DNA of 64,000 nt from Typhlomys cinereus (GCA_023101885.1 JALPQD010000026.1:11446889-11510888), one strand, 5' to 3'; counted from the first letter of the stretch, positions 44,710 through 55,440 are shown. Translations and numbers: made by a program. The notes: a model not told the origin generated them from the letters alone.

Positions 44710-45780
44710 CTTGGAAGAACTTATCACACTTCCAGCCTCACGCTTTTCTCTTTCAATGTGATTGAAATTCACTGCACTACTCTGGAAACTCCAGGAGGGC
44801 AAAGTGTTTTTCCCACACTTGGCAATCCTGAGCCTCGCCAAGTGCCCCAAACTTAGTGTTCCGTTAAAGATCCAGTGACGAATGTTTTCTTGGTTGGCTC
44901 TTGGCTTGGTGGGTTTAAATTGCTTGTTTCTTGATGGATTGGAGCACTGAAGACTCGTGTGGTCTCCTGAGCCCCCCCCCTTCCTGCAACTGAAGGCTAA
45001 ATTCAGATCTATAAATTAGCTCTGGGCTTCGGTCTTTATTCTGTCGCTGACAATCAGAGGAGTCTTCTTGTCTTTGCTCTCTCGGCGCTTTCTACCCTCT
45101 GCTTTTTTCTCTCCTCCACCTAAGCTGTGCTATTAGTTTTGCTAATCGCCCTTCAGGTGAAAGAGACTAAATTTAAATCCACAGAGTAGCCCTGTATCTA
45201 AGAGATGGAGCGTATTTTGCACATCTAGACAGATCACTGGATGGCTGTACATCACTTCCTTAATCCTCCTGCTAAGAAAATTATAAGTTAAGTCCCACTT
45301 TATGAAGAAAAAAAAAAGGATCGCTGTTTCACTAAGCCTGCTGCTATCTGAGATTAATGTTCTGTATCTAGAGTATAAATTACCTAATAGTTCCTCCCAC
45401 CCTACAGCTTAGGAATTTAGAAACCCTGTATCAGGATTTCCTCTGCAAAGGCGGGTCATGAATCTTTGCTTCTTTAGAACACATACCACAATGGCGAATT
45501 AGAGTTGCCTAGTGTGTAGCTAAGTCCACAGCAAAGGCCTTGATAAAGCTAAAAGGTATGCAAACCAGCATTCTTCTTTTTTTCTCTCTCTCTCTCTCTG
45601 AATAAGAGAAATGCCCAGATCTACTCTAACCTAGGTATGCACAAATTAATTTAACTTAACCTAGGGTATGCACAAAAATTTAATCTAGTGAGCACATGAA
45701 CTACACATTTGTATGATTTTTAATCAATTATTGAAATTTTATGATTAAATACAAAGAGTTTACTAATTGACTTAATTGAC
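44710..45780. other. Unassigned AT-rich DNA
   Basis: About 1.07 kb without a recognised repeat; C9 near 44972-44981 and a CT run at 45584-45599. A block at 45000-45190 is pyrimidine-rich with AT motifs. Nothing can be assigned. Confidence 0.45.
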
Positions 45781-45967
45781 TAAATAATAATGTTCACATG
45801 TTTTAAGTTAAATTTGAAAGCTTCTGCACAGCAAAAGAACAGTAAAGAAACTCCTACAGAAAGAGAAAATATACTTGTGCCTGTCAAGGAATTAATGTCT
45901 AAAATATATAAGGAAGTCAGACAGTTGAACAGTAAAAATAAAATTCCACTTGAAATATGGATAAATG

Positions 45968-46167
45968 GGAGCTGGGGAGATGGCTCCGGGAGTAAGCCTT
46001 TGTCTCCCAGGCAAAAGGACCTGAGTTCAGATCCTGAGATCCCACAAGTGACCTGCACTTCCAGCCTTAGAAGGCAGAGCCTGGGAAATCCCAGACCAGA
46101 GCAATAAGGAGGTAAAACAACCCAGTATGATTCCTGATGTCCATTTTGGGTCTCCACAGACAGGCAT

Positions 46168-46208
<41 letters not shown>

Positions 46209-46650
46209 GCTGAATCTCCCGCCAGGCCAGCTGGAGGAAGAGGGGAAACAGCAGGGGGGCCTCGTGGGCTCCAGGCGAATGGGTGAACCGGCGATGGGGT
46301 CACCACCCAGACCCCAGGAGTCAGGCAAGAAGCAGCAGGCAGACCACGAGTTGGCTGCAAACTCAGCTTTATTCAGGAAGTGTTTGGGCTTATATAGAGT
46401 CGGGGGTCCAATCAGGTGTGGCCACCCCTCTGCTATGGGGGGGGGGAACAGCCACCAATCATTTGACTATTTACTAGGTGTCTAGGTTAGATGGCCACTT
46501 CCCATTGGTTGTCCATCCCTCTGCCTGTATGGTTCCTTGTGCAGGCTTGTCTGTAGCCAGACCTCCTGGATTTGGGAGCCCGGACTAGGGCCTCTCTGAA
46601 CCAGTAGTGCACACACACACACACACACACACACTCGCACATATGCGTGC
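45968..46650 (+). mobile_element. B2-like SINE interrupted in its CA tail by a solo LTR
   Basis: Head 'gagctggggagatggctccg', body 'aaggcagagcctgggaaatc', 'gattcctgatgtccattttg', 'ctccacagacaggc', then a CA run (46169-46205). The CA run resumes at 46610-46633 after the LTR, then 'ctcgcacatatgcgtgcat' ends the tail. Confidence 0.88.
46208..46611 (-). mobile_element. Solo ERV LTR, about 404 bp, ERVK-like
   Basis: TG...CA on either strand (TGCTGAATCT...AGTAGTGCA). Read on the minus strand it has a TATA-like tatataagccc near 46395 and AATAAA at 46369-46374, about 20 bp further on, the close spacing seen in some ERVK LTRs. It sits inside the CA tail of a SINE, so an exact target duplication cannot be separated from CA repeats. 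No internal viral sequence is present, so this is a solo LTR left by recombination. Confidence 0.75.
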
Positions 46651-47152
46651 ATTTATCTATGTGTGCACAAAAAAATGGGTAAATGATCTTTAGGGACATT
46701 TCTCAAAAAAAAGACACATGAATGTCCAGTGTTATTAATCACCAGGGAGATGCAAGCAAAAGCCACAGTCAGAAGAGTGTAGATGAGCGTAGATGAAGGA
46801 GTGGAGAAAGGGGAACTTCCGCAGCGTGGAAGTTAAGCAAAGCATTAAAGTGCAAATCACATGATCTAGCAACACACTGGCCGGAATACAGTCAAAGGAA
46901 ACAAAGCCTAGTGAAGCAAAGGGAACCTACTCAGGCTTGCCAGAGCTTGGAATTTACCCACATGTTGACCAGTGGATAAAGGAAGATGTCAGGTGCGAAC
47001 AATGGAATATGATTCAGCTTTATTAAAGAATGAGATTCCGTCTTTTGCAGCCAATTAATAAGCCAGAGGAGGTTACATTAGGTGAAGTAAGCCAGGCACA
47101 GTAAGACAGGTACCACCTAACTTCATCAAATGTGGAGACAAGAAAATTGATG

Positions 47153-47285
47153 ATTCATATGCGGGGTGGAAGCGCGGGCGGCCTGTGCTTCTGGTCCTGG
47201 TAGGGCGGAGCCTGTGAATCCCCGGGCTAGAGTAAACAAGGAGGAGGTGGAGGCGTCCATGGTGGTTCCCGAATTCGTCCGTGAT

Positions 47286-47323
<38 letters not shown>

Positions 47324-47406
47324 TACATACATACATACATACACATATACACCCGCACAAATGCATACATGCACAATTGAATAAATAATAAAAAAAGAAA
47401 AGAAAA
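47153..47406 (+). mobile_element. Young B2-like SINE, 5'-truncated, with 12-bp target duplication
   Basis: The body 'tggtcctggtagggcggagc' and 'gaggtggaggcgtccatggt' is near-identical to the copy at 41557, followed by a CA run, (CATA)n and an A-rich end. The direct repeat agaaaattgatg lies at 47141-47152 and 47407-47418. The tRNA head is missing. Confidence 0.92.
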
Positions 47407-47426
47407 AGAAAATTGATGTCATAGAA

Positions 47427-47560
47427 GGGGAGATTGGGGGTCAGTGAGACAATTAATGGGTAAGGTGCTTGCTTACAAACCTGGGGACCTGGGCTATTCC
47501 CTGGAAGTCTATATCATACATGTGTGTGCCCCTCTTTCTTTCTCAAATAAATAAAATAAA
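47427..47560 (+). mobile_element. B3-like SINE, short
   Basis: 'gagattgggggtcagtgaga', 'taaggtgcttgcttacaaac', 'ggggacctgggctattccct' and an end in 'tcaaataaataaaataaaac'. It interrupts the old L1. Confidence 0.65.
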
Positions 47561-47829
47561 ACAGAGTGGAAAGCTAGGGAGAGTAAAGGAGAGGGGGATA
47601 GAAAGAAATTGGTTGCCAGTTACCAACATACAGTCAGACAAGTGGAATCCATTCAGTGCTTCTTAGCACAGTAGGACTGTCATTAGCAAGCATTTAGGAA
47701 CAAAATAGCTCTAAGGGAGGATTTTTTCAATGTTTCTAACACAAAAAATAAGTGGTAAATATTTAAAGGTGATAAATATTCTAATTGCCTTTCTGTAAAC
47801 ATTGGATACATTCAACAAAATGTTGTACT

Positions 47830-47945
47830 ACGAGCTAGGGAGATGCCTCAGCAGTTAGAGCACTTGCCATAGAAGCAAAAGGCCCAGGCTGGCATGAGGA
47901 CCCCACTGTAGTGCCTTCTCAGGCAGAGACTGGCACAAAATAAGC
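47830..47945 (+). mobile_element. B2-like SINE head and partial body
   Basis: 'gagctagggagatgcctcag', 'gttagagcacttgccataga', 'cccactgtagtgcc'. It follows the old L1 3' end directly and is degenerate. Confidence 0.6.
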
Positions 47946-47959
47946 TTATAAACCATAGG

Positions 47960-48166
47960 GATAAAGCTCACAAAATGAAGGCCCTCCTTTTAACTTCTTG
48001 ATTAAGTTCATATATATACAATGCAGTACGAGAGGACTGACCCCATTTCCTTCTCTTATCGCCCCACTCCTTGTGACTCCTTCTTGCCAACTCATCTCTC
48101 TCCTACTTTTATGTCTCTGTGTGTGCATATGTGCGTGCGTGTGTGTGTGTGAGAGAGAGGGGGGGG

Positions 48167-48197
<31 letters not shown>

Positions 48198-48541
48198 GGA
48201 CTCGGTTTAATCAGAATTGCTTGTGTGAGTGTGAGAAGAAGGCTATCTTATCTGCTAGGAGCACAGGCAACCTACCAGTGGCTACATCACTAAAGAAAAT
48301 GAGTCCCCTTCCCCTGGCAACCATTAACTGCCAATAAATGTAGGAGCCGTTTGCCCATCTATGATGAAGGGTTGACAGCTGTGTTTTGTGCAGGTCTTTG
48401 CAGGCAGCCACAGCTGCTGTGCATTCGTGGGTTGACAGCCACGTTGTGTCCAGACACAGGTTCACAGTGGTCCTCTCCACCCTCCAGTTTGTGCGACTGT
48501 TCTGCCCTCTCTCCCGCAATGCTCCTTGGGGAAATGATATA
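47960..48541 (-). mobile_element. Rodent L1-derived untranslated segment
   Basis: 'cacaggcaacctaccagtgg', 'ccttcccctggcaaccatta', 'gtgcaggtctttgcaggcag' and 'ctctcccgcaatgctccttg' belong to a well-known rodent repeat that I associate with Lx-type L1 3'UTRs. The strand is inferred from the T-rich left side and is uncertain. A (TG)n/(GA)n microsatellite lies at 48118-48197. A MaLR LTR begins at 48542 and cuts it. Confidence 0.55.
48118..48197 (+). repeat. (TG)n and (GA)n microsatellite
   Basis: TG-rich text, then G9-like run and a GA run of about 18 units. Confidence 0.95.
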
Positions 48542-48890
48542 TGTCATGCTTTGAATGTGAGTTGCTCCAACAGCCTCCTGTGTTTACATCCTTAGCCGCT
48601 CTCAATAGTTGGGAAGGTTGTGGCGTGGTTGAGAGGTGGAGCTTGGCTGGAGGAAGGAATGTAGGCGGGTAGAGGAAGGGGTCTTGCAGTTTGATAACCC
48701 AGCCCTGCTTCCTCAGTTTGCTCTTGCTCTCTGCCTCCATGATGATTGTGGTAACCTGAACCTCCCTTCTGCTTCTGCCTCCAGTTAAGACTTCTTCGAT
48801 GTGATTCCGGCCATAGTGGACTACATCCCTTCTAGGATCATCAACCAAATACTCTCCCTTTCTCCCTTGATCTCAGACTTCCGGTGTCAG
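48542..48890 (+). mobile_element. MaLR-type LTR (ORR1/MT/MST-like)
   Basis: 'tgtcatgctttgaatgtgag' at the left end with 'ttgctccaa', 'agttgggaaggttgtggcgt', 'gctctctgcctccatgatga', 'gattccggccatagtggact' and 'acatccct' give the usual MaLR LTR order on the plus strand. The 3' end is approximate. Confidence 0.7.
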
Positions 48891-49137
48891 AACTCTCAAA
48901 TGATGCATTTCTGCTTGAACGACTCCATCTGCAGCATGTTGCTATGGAAGCCCTGGCACACGTAACCACAGCAGCTCCATGGCGCTGACCTTTCCCAGAA
49001 GTCCACAGGCTTGCACAGGCAAGAGTGGACTCCTATCCTGCAAGCTCAGGAAAGCACAAAGTGGAACGGTATGGAAGGAGTTTTCTCCTGAGCTCAATAA
49101 GGAATCTGAACATTTTCTAGCTATGCTTGCGTACCCT

Positions 49138-49191
49138 AGTCTCTCTTTCTCTCGCTCTCTCTCTTTCTCTCGCTCTCTCTCTCTCTGTCTC
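49138..49191 (+). repeat. CT-rich microsatellite
   Basis: (TC)n with TTTC interruptions. Confidence 0.92.
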
Positions 49192-49199
49192 CATCTCAT

Positions 49200-49650
49200 T
49201 CTCCTGATCTAGTGGCTGTTGTCTTTCCTTTCAGCCTCTGGCAGATGCCTCAAGTAAGGCCTCTTGCATTCTTCACTGAATTTTACAAGGTAACTGTGGG
49301 TCGCAGTTGGGCAGCATGCAGACAGTGAGGCTGAGAACTAAGGCTGCATTTTTTTTTATCTTCTGAATTATTTTATCAGAGAAAGTGATTATCCATTTAA
49401 ATGGGTTTAAATTTATATAAATAGAAGAACAATGGGATAGACTGTTTTGTCTGTCATCCTTTAATCTCAAATCATTTAAATCATCCTTTAATCTCAAATC
49501 ATTTAAATATGTGGAAAATAATTTGTAATAGAAAAATTTATAGACACTGCCCACAAATTAAAAATGCAGCATATCTAACAAGATCAGTCCTCCCATAAGT
49601 AATATTATCAAACAATTTAGATATTACATAAACAGCATTAGTTCTTTTTT
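49200..49650. other. Unassigned AT-rich DNA with a 27-bp tandem duplication
   Basis: The only structure is a perfect two-copy 27-bp repeat at 49454-49507 (unit starting tcatcctttaatctcaaatc). Confidence 0.7.
49454..49507 (+). repeat. 27-bp x 2 tandem duplication
   Basis: The two copies (49454-49480 and 49481-49507) are identical. Confidence 0.95.
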
Positions 49651-49654
49651 TTGG

Positions 49655-49866
49655 TCCTGACTTATTCATAATTTTTTTTATTTCCGCTCATACAAACTTA
49701 ATAGGTACCCCGTCCCCTCCCTCCCTCCCTCCACCCCTTCCTGGATCCCCTTGCTCCCTTCCCCCTTTTTCCCTTCCTTCCCCCCCTCCCTCCCTATCTC
49801 CCAGTGCCTCCTCCCCCCATCCTTGGAGCATCCTTTAATGTGTATGTCAAACTTTCCTCTGGGTTA
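49655..49866 (-). mobile_element. L1 3' end fragment
   Basis: T-rich text, 'ttccgctcatacaaacttaa', then the pyrimidine tract, 'ttggagcatcctttaatgtg' and 'tatgtcaaactttcctctgg' match the copy at 12435-12903 closely. Short 5'-truncated insertion. Confidence 0.75.
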
Positions 49867-49928
49867 AGGCTGCATTTCCATCACCGCTGTTTAAGAAGTC
49901 AATGCAATGCTTAAGAAGTCTGGCAAAT

Positions 49929-50224
49929 GGGCTGAAGAGATGGCTCAGAGGTTAAGACTCTGCCTCGCAAGCAGAAGGCCCAGAGTTCGGGTCCCAGATC
50001 TCATGTAAAAATGCCAGGTGAATATGGCAGTAGCCTGCATTTCCTACTCTGGAAGGCGGAGCCTGGGAAATCCCAGAACGAAACAAAACAAAGAGGTAGA
50101 AGCAATCCACGGTGAGTCCCGAAGTCACCCTTGGTCATCCGCAGGGACAAAAAATGCTTTCTGATAGGCACGCGCGCGCACACATACGCACACACTCATT
50201 AATTAATTAATTAATTAATTAAAT
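49929..50224 (+). mobile_element. B2-like SINE, full length
   Basis: Head 'ggctgaagagatggctcaga', body 'aaggcggagcctgggaaatc', 'gcaatccacggtgagtcccg', a CG/CA-alternating run at 50170-50195 and an (ATTA)n end at 50196-50224. Confidence 0.9.
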
Positions 50225-50630
50225 TGTTAAAAAAGAAATCTTGCAAGGACTAGGTCTCCCAAGAATGTACCTTTAGCAATCAGCAGTTTCCTGGAGGTGA
50301 GTCCTGTGGATCTACCATTAGCTGAGATCCCTCCCAGTCCCTCCCAGTCCTTCCCACAGGTAATGAGGGAGACATTCCCAGGACCCAGGAGCTATTCAGC
50401 CGTGCATTTTGTGGACTGTACAGGTGTGATGATTACCACCTACAGGCATTATGGGGGGACAAGGAGTTAGGACTTCAAAAGGACACTTTCCAAGCCCTTC
50501 CCTCTAAAGCATGGAAGAAAGACTTAACTGTACCCAGAGAAACACCTAACCTCATCCCAGCCTAGCTGTGCTGTGCTGTGGAGCTACATGGACTTGACTG
50601 TGACCAAGGAAACTTTCATGAGCATGTCCT
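50225..50630. other. Unassigned DNA
   Basis: A 10-bp direct repeat 'ccctcccagt' at 50329-50348 is the only structure noticed. Confidence 0.45.
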
Positions 50631-50636
50631 TGTGTG

Positions 50637-50955
50637 GCAGCTAATCTTAGTTGGCAATTTGACAACACCTGAGATTAACTAACAGATTAGTTGTCAGATC
50701 ACCTGGAGAGATAATCTGCAGCAAGATATTTGCAATGCAAAGACCAACCCTGAAATCTGGATGGAACTACCCAGCAGCAGACCAGATAAAAGGAATCAAA
50801 GGACAGAAGAGCTCTTGGCTCTCTTGCGCTGTGCTGGCAAACTCATGTTCCCTCCTGCTTCCTCAGCCAGCTTCTTCAACTCTCCAAATGACTGCAGCCT
50901 AGAGACTCTCTATTTCTCTAGAGAACCTGGACCTTGTTAGCAAACTTTAGGATAA
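50637..50955 (+). mobile_element. Medium-reiterated repeat, family unassigned
   Basis: 'gtggcagctaatcttagttg' with 'gcaatttgacaacacctgag' at the left and 'ttctctagagaacctgga' near the right resemble a common mammalian repeat class whose right end reads 'tctctggagaaccctgac'. The central 'ttcctcagccagcttcttca' also fits. I do not name it. Confidence 0.4.
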
Positions 50956-50959
50956 CTAG

Positions 50960-52050
50960 TACTGTGTGTTAGGATGGTAACCAGAATCACTTATGAACTA
51001 ATCTCGACCCTAAAGGGTTCCATGAAATATTTCATGCTAAAGCAGTGACTTCATGCACTCAGGTAAGCAGAAGACACTTGTCACAGAATAATTGTTTTCC
51101 TTTGAGTGACTCAGAAATGAAACCACTCACCAGGGTCTGCTGGAGAAACTTGTTCCAGATGTTCTTGTCCAATCTCCCGATTTTTACCAAAGAGGAAACA
51201 ACACTCCAACAGACATCCAAAGCACCAGCACCAGGTGATGGCGATCGCCAGGGCCAGGAACTGCTGTGTGGGACAAGACCTTCCACAGACAAACTTGGTT
51301 GGTCTCACTCTATCTGACTCCGCAGGGCCCGCTTAGGGAGATTTTGTTCTAAAATATTGCTACATCCAACATCGTGGAGGAATCTAAGAGCTGTAGTGAC
51401 TTAGGATGTGACTTGCAAGAAGCATGGCAGTTTGTTAAAAATTAAACTACCCCCACCTTTCTGGACTTACCAGATGGGGCAAGAGTAAAGGCCTCCTTAG
51501 AAGGATGTGGAATTGTAGAGATTCTACTTGGGGGGGCCATTGTAGTGCAATTGATCCTCAAGTGTGCTCTGCAAATACACAGAGACCCCAAAATACTAGT
51601 AGGACACATTTCCTGGAACTCCCCAACGATGCCCTGGAGTACCAAGGCTGTCCTGCCTCCTGACCCTGTGAAACGATGATGTATTTACAAGTGCATTGGG
51701 CCACAGGGTAGGCGTGCCTTCACCTAGACCCTCTTCCTTTCTTCCAGTTGTCGCTGTTTGAGACTCGGAGAGGAAGAGGCGAATGGGGAAGGAGGGGACG
51801 TGTCTGTGTCCCTTGAAGTCCACACATGAGCCACCTGGTCTGGCGTGAGCTCGCTCTGTGCCCTGAGGGACCGGACCAGTGGGCTCTCCTCAGCGGTTCA
51901 GTCCAGACCAGAAGAGAAATTCCAAGAGAAGCTTTAGCTTAAGCAGCCCTACAGCTTCCATGAAATTTGATGGAGAAGAAGTTAGAAAGATAACCGGAAG
52001 ACTGCATTTCGCTCTTCCTTCAAAACCAGCCGATTGTCTCTTATTGACCT
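50960..52050. other. Unassigned DNA
   Basis: About 1.1 kb with no recognised repeat. Reading frames are short, on both strands, and without known domains. Confidence 0.45.
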
Positions 52051-52053
52051 TTG

Positions 52054-52278
52054 TTTCTTTCCTTCTTTCTTTCCTTTTTTCTTTCTTTCCTTCTTTCTTT
52101 CTTTCTTTCTTTCTTTTTCTCTTTCTTTCTTTTTCTTTCTTTCTTTTTCTTTTTCCTCTCTCCCTCCTTCCCTCCCTTTCGCCTTCTCTCTCTCCCTCCT
52201 CCCTTCCTCCCTTCCTACTCCTTTTCTCCCTTCCTCTCTTCCTCCCTTTCTCCCTTCTTTCCTTCCTTCCTTCTTTCC
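52054..52278 (-). repeat. 225-bp pyrimidine tract (TTTC, then CCTC/CCTT)
   Basis: Nearly pure T and C on the plus strand, with one G (52181) and one A (52217). On the minus strand it is a purine tail joined to the B1-like fragment at 52279-52330. Confidence 0.96.
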
Positions 52279-52330
52279 AAAGTCTGATGTGCCAGACTGG
52301 CCTTGAATTCATTATGTAGCCAAAGAAGAC
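52279..52330 (-). mobile_element. B1-like SINE fragment
   Basis: 'agactggccttgaattcatt' followed by 'atgtagcc' is the reverse complement of B1 text. Confidence 0.6.
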
Positions 52331-52334
52331 AACG

Positions 52335-53590
52335 CAGGTTGGGGTCACAGGCTTACACCATCTTCTTCCTCTTCTTTCTCTGGTGGACTCAGTCCCTGTG
52401 TCCATGAGGCAGCCAGGAGCCCGGTCACATCCTTGCCCTTAAGCCTTGGTAAGGGCCTGTCCAGCCCCCCCACCCACCCACACCTGGGTACCGCCCCCAT
52501 CGCACTCTCCCCACTGGTGGCCATTTGGAATCATGCTCTGTGATCGTTGTACTGGCCAGATTCAGACTTACAGGCCGTGAGTCCAAATGGAGCTATAAAT
52601 AAAATAACCAATCTATTTCAAAGGGACCTAATCCGGCTTCTGCTGGTATCCTGATAGAGTAATGGAAGCACCATATGGCCATGGGGCTCGCCAGGTCTTT
52701 CTTTCTGTACCTTCCTGACTGAAAGACCCTGCGCACATTAAAATCCAACAGGTGCACCGCTAGGATGTTTTTCTTCCTTCGCTCCTAAGGAAATCATAAA
52801 CCAAATATATTACTCAAGGCTGGTTGCTAGGGTGCCCTGTGAGCAAACGGAGAGGCATAATGGATCAACAAGCGGCCAAGGGGGGCAGTAAATCAGCAGA
52901 CTAAAGGAGGAGTCGGAGTAGACTCTCGCTGGTCTGGGGGGGGCATGGCCAAGGACAGGGTCTCTGTCAGTCAGCTCTAATGTCAAAGCCAGCTGGTGTT
53001 GGGAGCCTGCTGGTCCGGAGGAAATGATTGAGCCGTCTGTCAGCTGCCTTGGGGCCACTAGAGGCCAATGTGACTCCAAGGGAAGGGTGGTTTCCTGCAC
53101 CCCGAGCTGCCGCACCCCCCCCCCAAGATCAGGCTCCTGTGCTCACGTGGACCCCATAGCTCAGGGGCTGCCAGGGCCAACTCCTCAGCAGCCAGCTAGC
53201 AAGAAGGATGAATTATTGCTCCAGGGCCAGAGCATGTGACGGCTGCAAGATGGATTGCTGGGGTCATGGGTACCCCTCCCGACAGATGAGAACCATTTTC
53301 TTCCCGGGTGACCCGGGAGCTCCACACAGGAGGTGACTGGAATTAAGGGAAATGAAGGAAACGATCAGAAAGAGGGTTTTTGCCAGAAGCCTGTGCTCAA
53401 AGATCTTAGGCCTGAAGGGTCGGCAAACTGTTGGACCCTGGAACACGATTTTCCAATCGGCAAAGATTCCCTGTAAAAGAGACAGTAAGGAGAAATGCCC
53501 AAGCCAACTCGGCCATTTCTCTTCTCTTCCTCTCTCTGCGTGCACATGTCGAGGTCAACATAAGGTACCTCATCACTTGCTTTACGCCTG
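52335..53590. other. Unassigned DNA
   Basis: About 1.25 kb without a recognised repeat; short C or G runs at 52466-52472, 52937-52944 and 53115-53124. Overlapping frames on both strands have no known domain. Confidence 0.45.
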
Positions 53591-53594
53591 ACCT

Positions 53595-53725
53595 TTTGAG
53601 ACAGGCTTCTCTCACTGAACCCGAAGCCACCAATTTGGCTAGCCTGGCTTCCACCAGCTCCGGGATTCGAGGCATGCCTCACCATGCCCTGATGTCGATG
53701 TGGATGCTGTGTTTGCGTGAGTCAC
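53595..53725 (-). mobile_element. B1-like SINE, diverged
   Basis: 'ttttgagacaggcttctctc', 'tggctagcctggcttccacc' and 'gggattcgaggcatgcctca' follow reversed B1 text. Confidence 0.6.
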
Positions 53726-53874
53726 CTTCCCAGTCCCAGCCCAATCATTTCTTACAGGCATCATCAGACGGGTGATGTGAATATGCAACACCTTCTTCAT
53801 ACCTTAGACTCCTGTTTCGTACAAAATGGAAGTCACCGCCACGATCATGGTAAGGGCCGCATGTATGTTGCATT

Positions 53875-54000
53875 TGCTCTTCTCTCCACGGCGGCACTAG
53901 TACATTACAACCTCGTGTCTCCAAGAGGTGGTGTTCTTGCTCTCATTCTACAGGTTCGAGACTCTGAGGCAGCAGTTTAAGTAGCAGTACAGCCAAAGAT
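53875..54000 (+). mobile_element. MIR fragment
   Basis: 'acaacctcgtgtctccaaga', 'ctctcattctacaggttcga', 'gactctgaggcagcagttta' follow the MIR core order. Confidence 0.55.
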
Positions 54001-54054
54001 CAAGGCTAAGTTTCCTCTCACCTTATTCTATGACCGTCATTGCCAAGTTACTCT

Positions 54055-54135
54055 AATGACTCCATTCATCTAATCAAAAAACATTTACCGAGTTCCATGA
54101 TGTGCCGGACACTTGCTGACCAGCAGCGCAGGAAT
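54055..54135 (+). mobile_element. Possible MIR/L2-type relic
   Basis: 'catctaatcaaaaaacattt' and 'accgagttccatgatgtgcc' resemble a common ancient-repeat motif (cattta...gtgcca). Confidence 0.4.
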
Positions 54136-54139
54136 GCCG

Positions 54140-54415
54140 TTTAGGAAACGTAAGTATATACAAAGGCTCTCTTTGTTGAAGGGGAAGCCAAACTAAGCTT
54201 CAAAAGCCTGCTTATAAAATTTCTAGCTGCTATTGAAATTACTCATTCTCCCACTGCTTTGTATTTTACTTACAAATAGGTTTTTATAATGATTTTACAG
54301 TGGGGAATTTACATCTACTGCTTCATTTATCATATAGACAATATGATTTAAAAGTTTAAAAAATTGGTGAGTGGGGATTTGAACATGAACAAGTCATGAT
54401 ATCCTAATGCATCAC
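54140..54415. other. Unassigned AT-rich DNA
   Basis: Nothing recognised. Confidence 0.5.
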
Positions 54416-54417
54416 AA

Positions 54418-54760
54418 AGGAATATAACATATATATGATATATATATATTTGTTACACAATACGTTACAATATAATAAATAAGAACATACTACATCTCTC
54501 ACACATAGCCATTGGGCACAAATGCATGCACGCCAATCACACGAATGCAAAGTTTATACATATAACACATGTCACACCACAGTATACATGTAATACATAT
54601 ACATACAAGACATATATGCATATATAAAAGCACAGTGCTGTGAACAAATTTATACACTGCACATGACATCACCTATAAAGAAAACACATACATACATACA
54701 TATATACATCTTTGAACACACACCACCACCATGTACCATACATACCACACATACAATATG
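54418..54760 (+). repeat. TA/CATA-rich low-complexity DNA
   Basis: Alternating TA runs (54428-54450) and CATACA-type words up to about 54760, strongly AT-biased. Confidence 0.8.
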
Positions 54761-55084
54761 ATTCTTTAAGCCTGGTCTTAAGAGCATCTATACAAGCTGT
54801 CTCTCTTCTTCATTCCAATCACAGACTTCTGTAATCAGAAGATTACATCATCAGGAGACCACAGAAGCATCACTTTTATTGGAATGAATTTCTCATGAAC
54901 TTGGAAAAAACTGATCCCAATTATCCAAATCTCTGTCCTTTCATTGTACTGGGGATGGGTATAATGGAAACTTTGTCACAAGTGCTTGTCAACAGTTAAG
55001 TCTAAAACTTGGAAAAGGAGGAAGTTCTGACTTTTGACCAGAAGAGCTAGGTCTTGTTTCAGAAATGTAAACTATAACGTAATA

Positions 55085-55440
55085 GCATCGCACGTGTACG
55101 TGTGGACATTCGCAGCACACCAGTTATGCTAAACGTTCATGAACATCACCATCATATGCCAGTTCTACATAAAGTCATTTGGGCAGACATAACTACCTAC
55201 TGTCATCAACACACATACACACACTAGCTCTGTATACATTCATGAGCATATAAAATCATATACCAGTTCTACATAAATTCAGATATATACATATATAAAT
55301 ACCTACTGTGTATATGCTCAACATATATACACATACCAACTATGTTCACATTCATGTACATACACAATAATATACCAATTCTACATAAACCCAAATAATG
55401 TACACATAACTATTACTCACAATGCACACATGCACACATA
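55085..55440 (+). repeat. Degenerate tandem repeat, unit about 104-112 bp, three copies
   Basis: The word 'ttctacataaa' recurs at about 55163, 55267 and 55379, and each is preceded by 'cattcatg'-type text (55137, 55238, 55350). Spacing is 104 and 112 bp. The units are diverged and CA/TA-rich. Confidence 0.75.

Larger units (their letters stand above)
45785..47826 (+). mobile_element. Old L1 3' end, split by three SINEs and one LTR
   Basis: The text 'gaaagcttctgcacagcaaa' (45818) and 'aattaatgtctaaaatatat' match the L1 region just before and after the ORF2 end. It resumes after the insertions with 'aaatgggtaaatgatcttta' (46671), 'agggagatgcaagcaaaagc', 'gaatatgattcagctttat' and later 'taacacaaaaaataagtggt' (47738), an L1MA-like 3' end. 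The colinear order across the gaps shows one ancestral element. Inserted pieces are 45968-46650, 47153-47406 and 47427-47560. Confidence 0.75.

Noticed and set aside
45780..46328. 182-codon minus-strand frame
   Set aside because: It crosses the L1, SINE and solo LTR junctions, which are independent insertions, so it cannot be an ancestral gene.
48790..48830. Weak resemblance to a 5S rRNA-like motif ('ggccatagtggactacatcc')
   Set aside because: It lies inside a MaLR LTR and the rest of 5S rRNA is absent.
51890..52405. 171-codon minus-strand frame rich in Lys/Arg/Glu
   Set aside because: It is the translation of a TTTC/CCTT tract read on the purine strand, flanked by B1 text.
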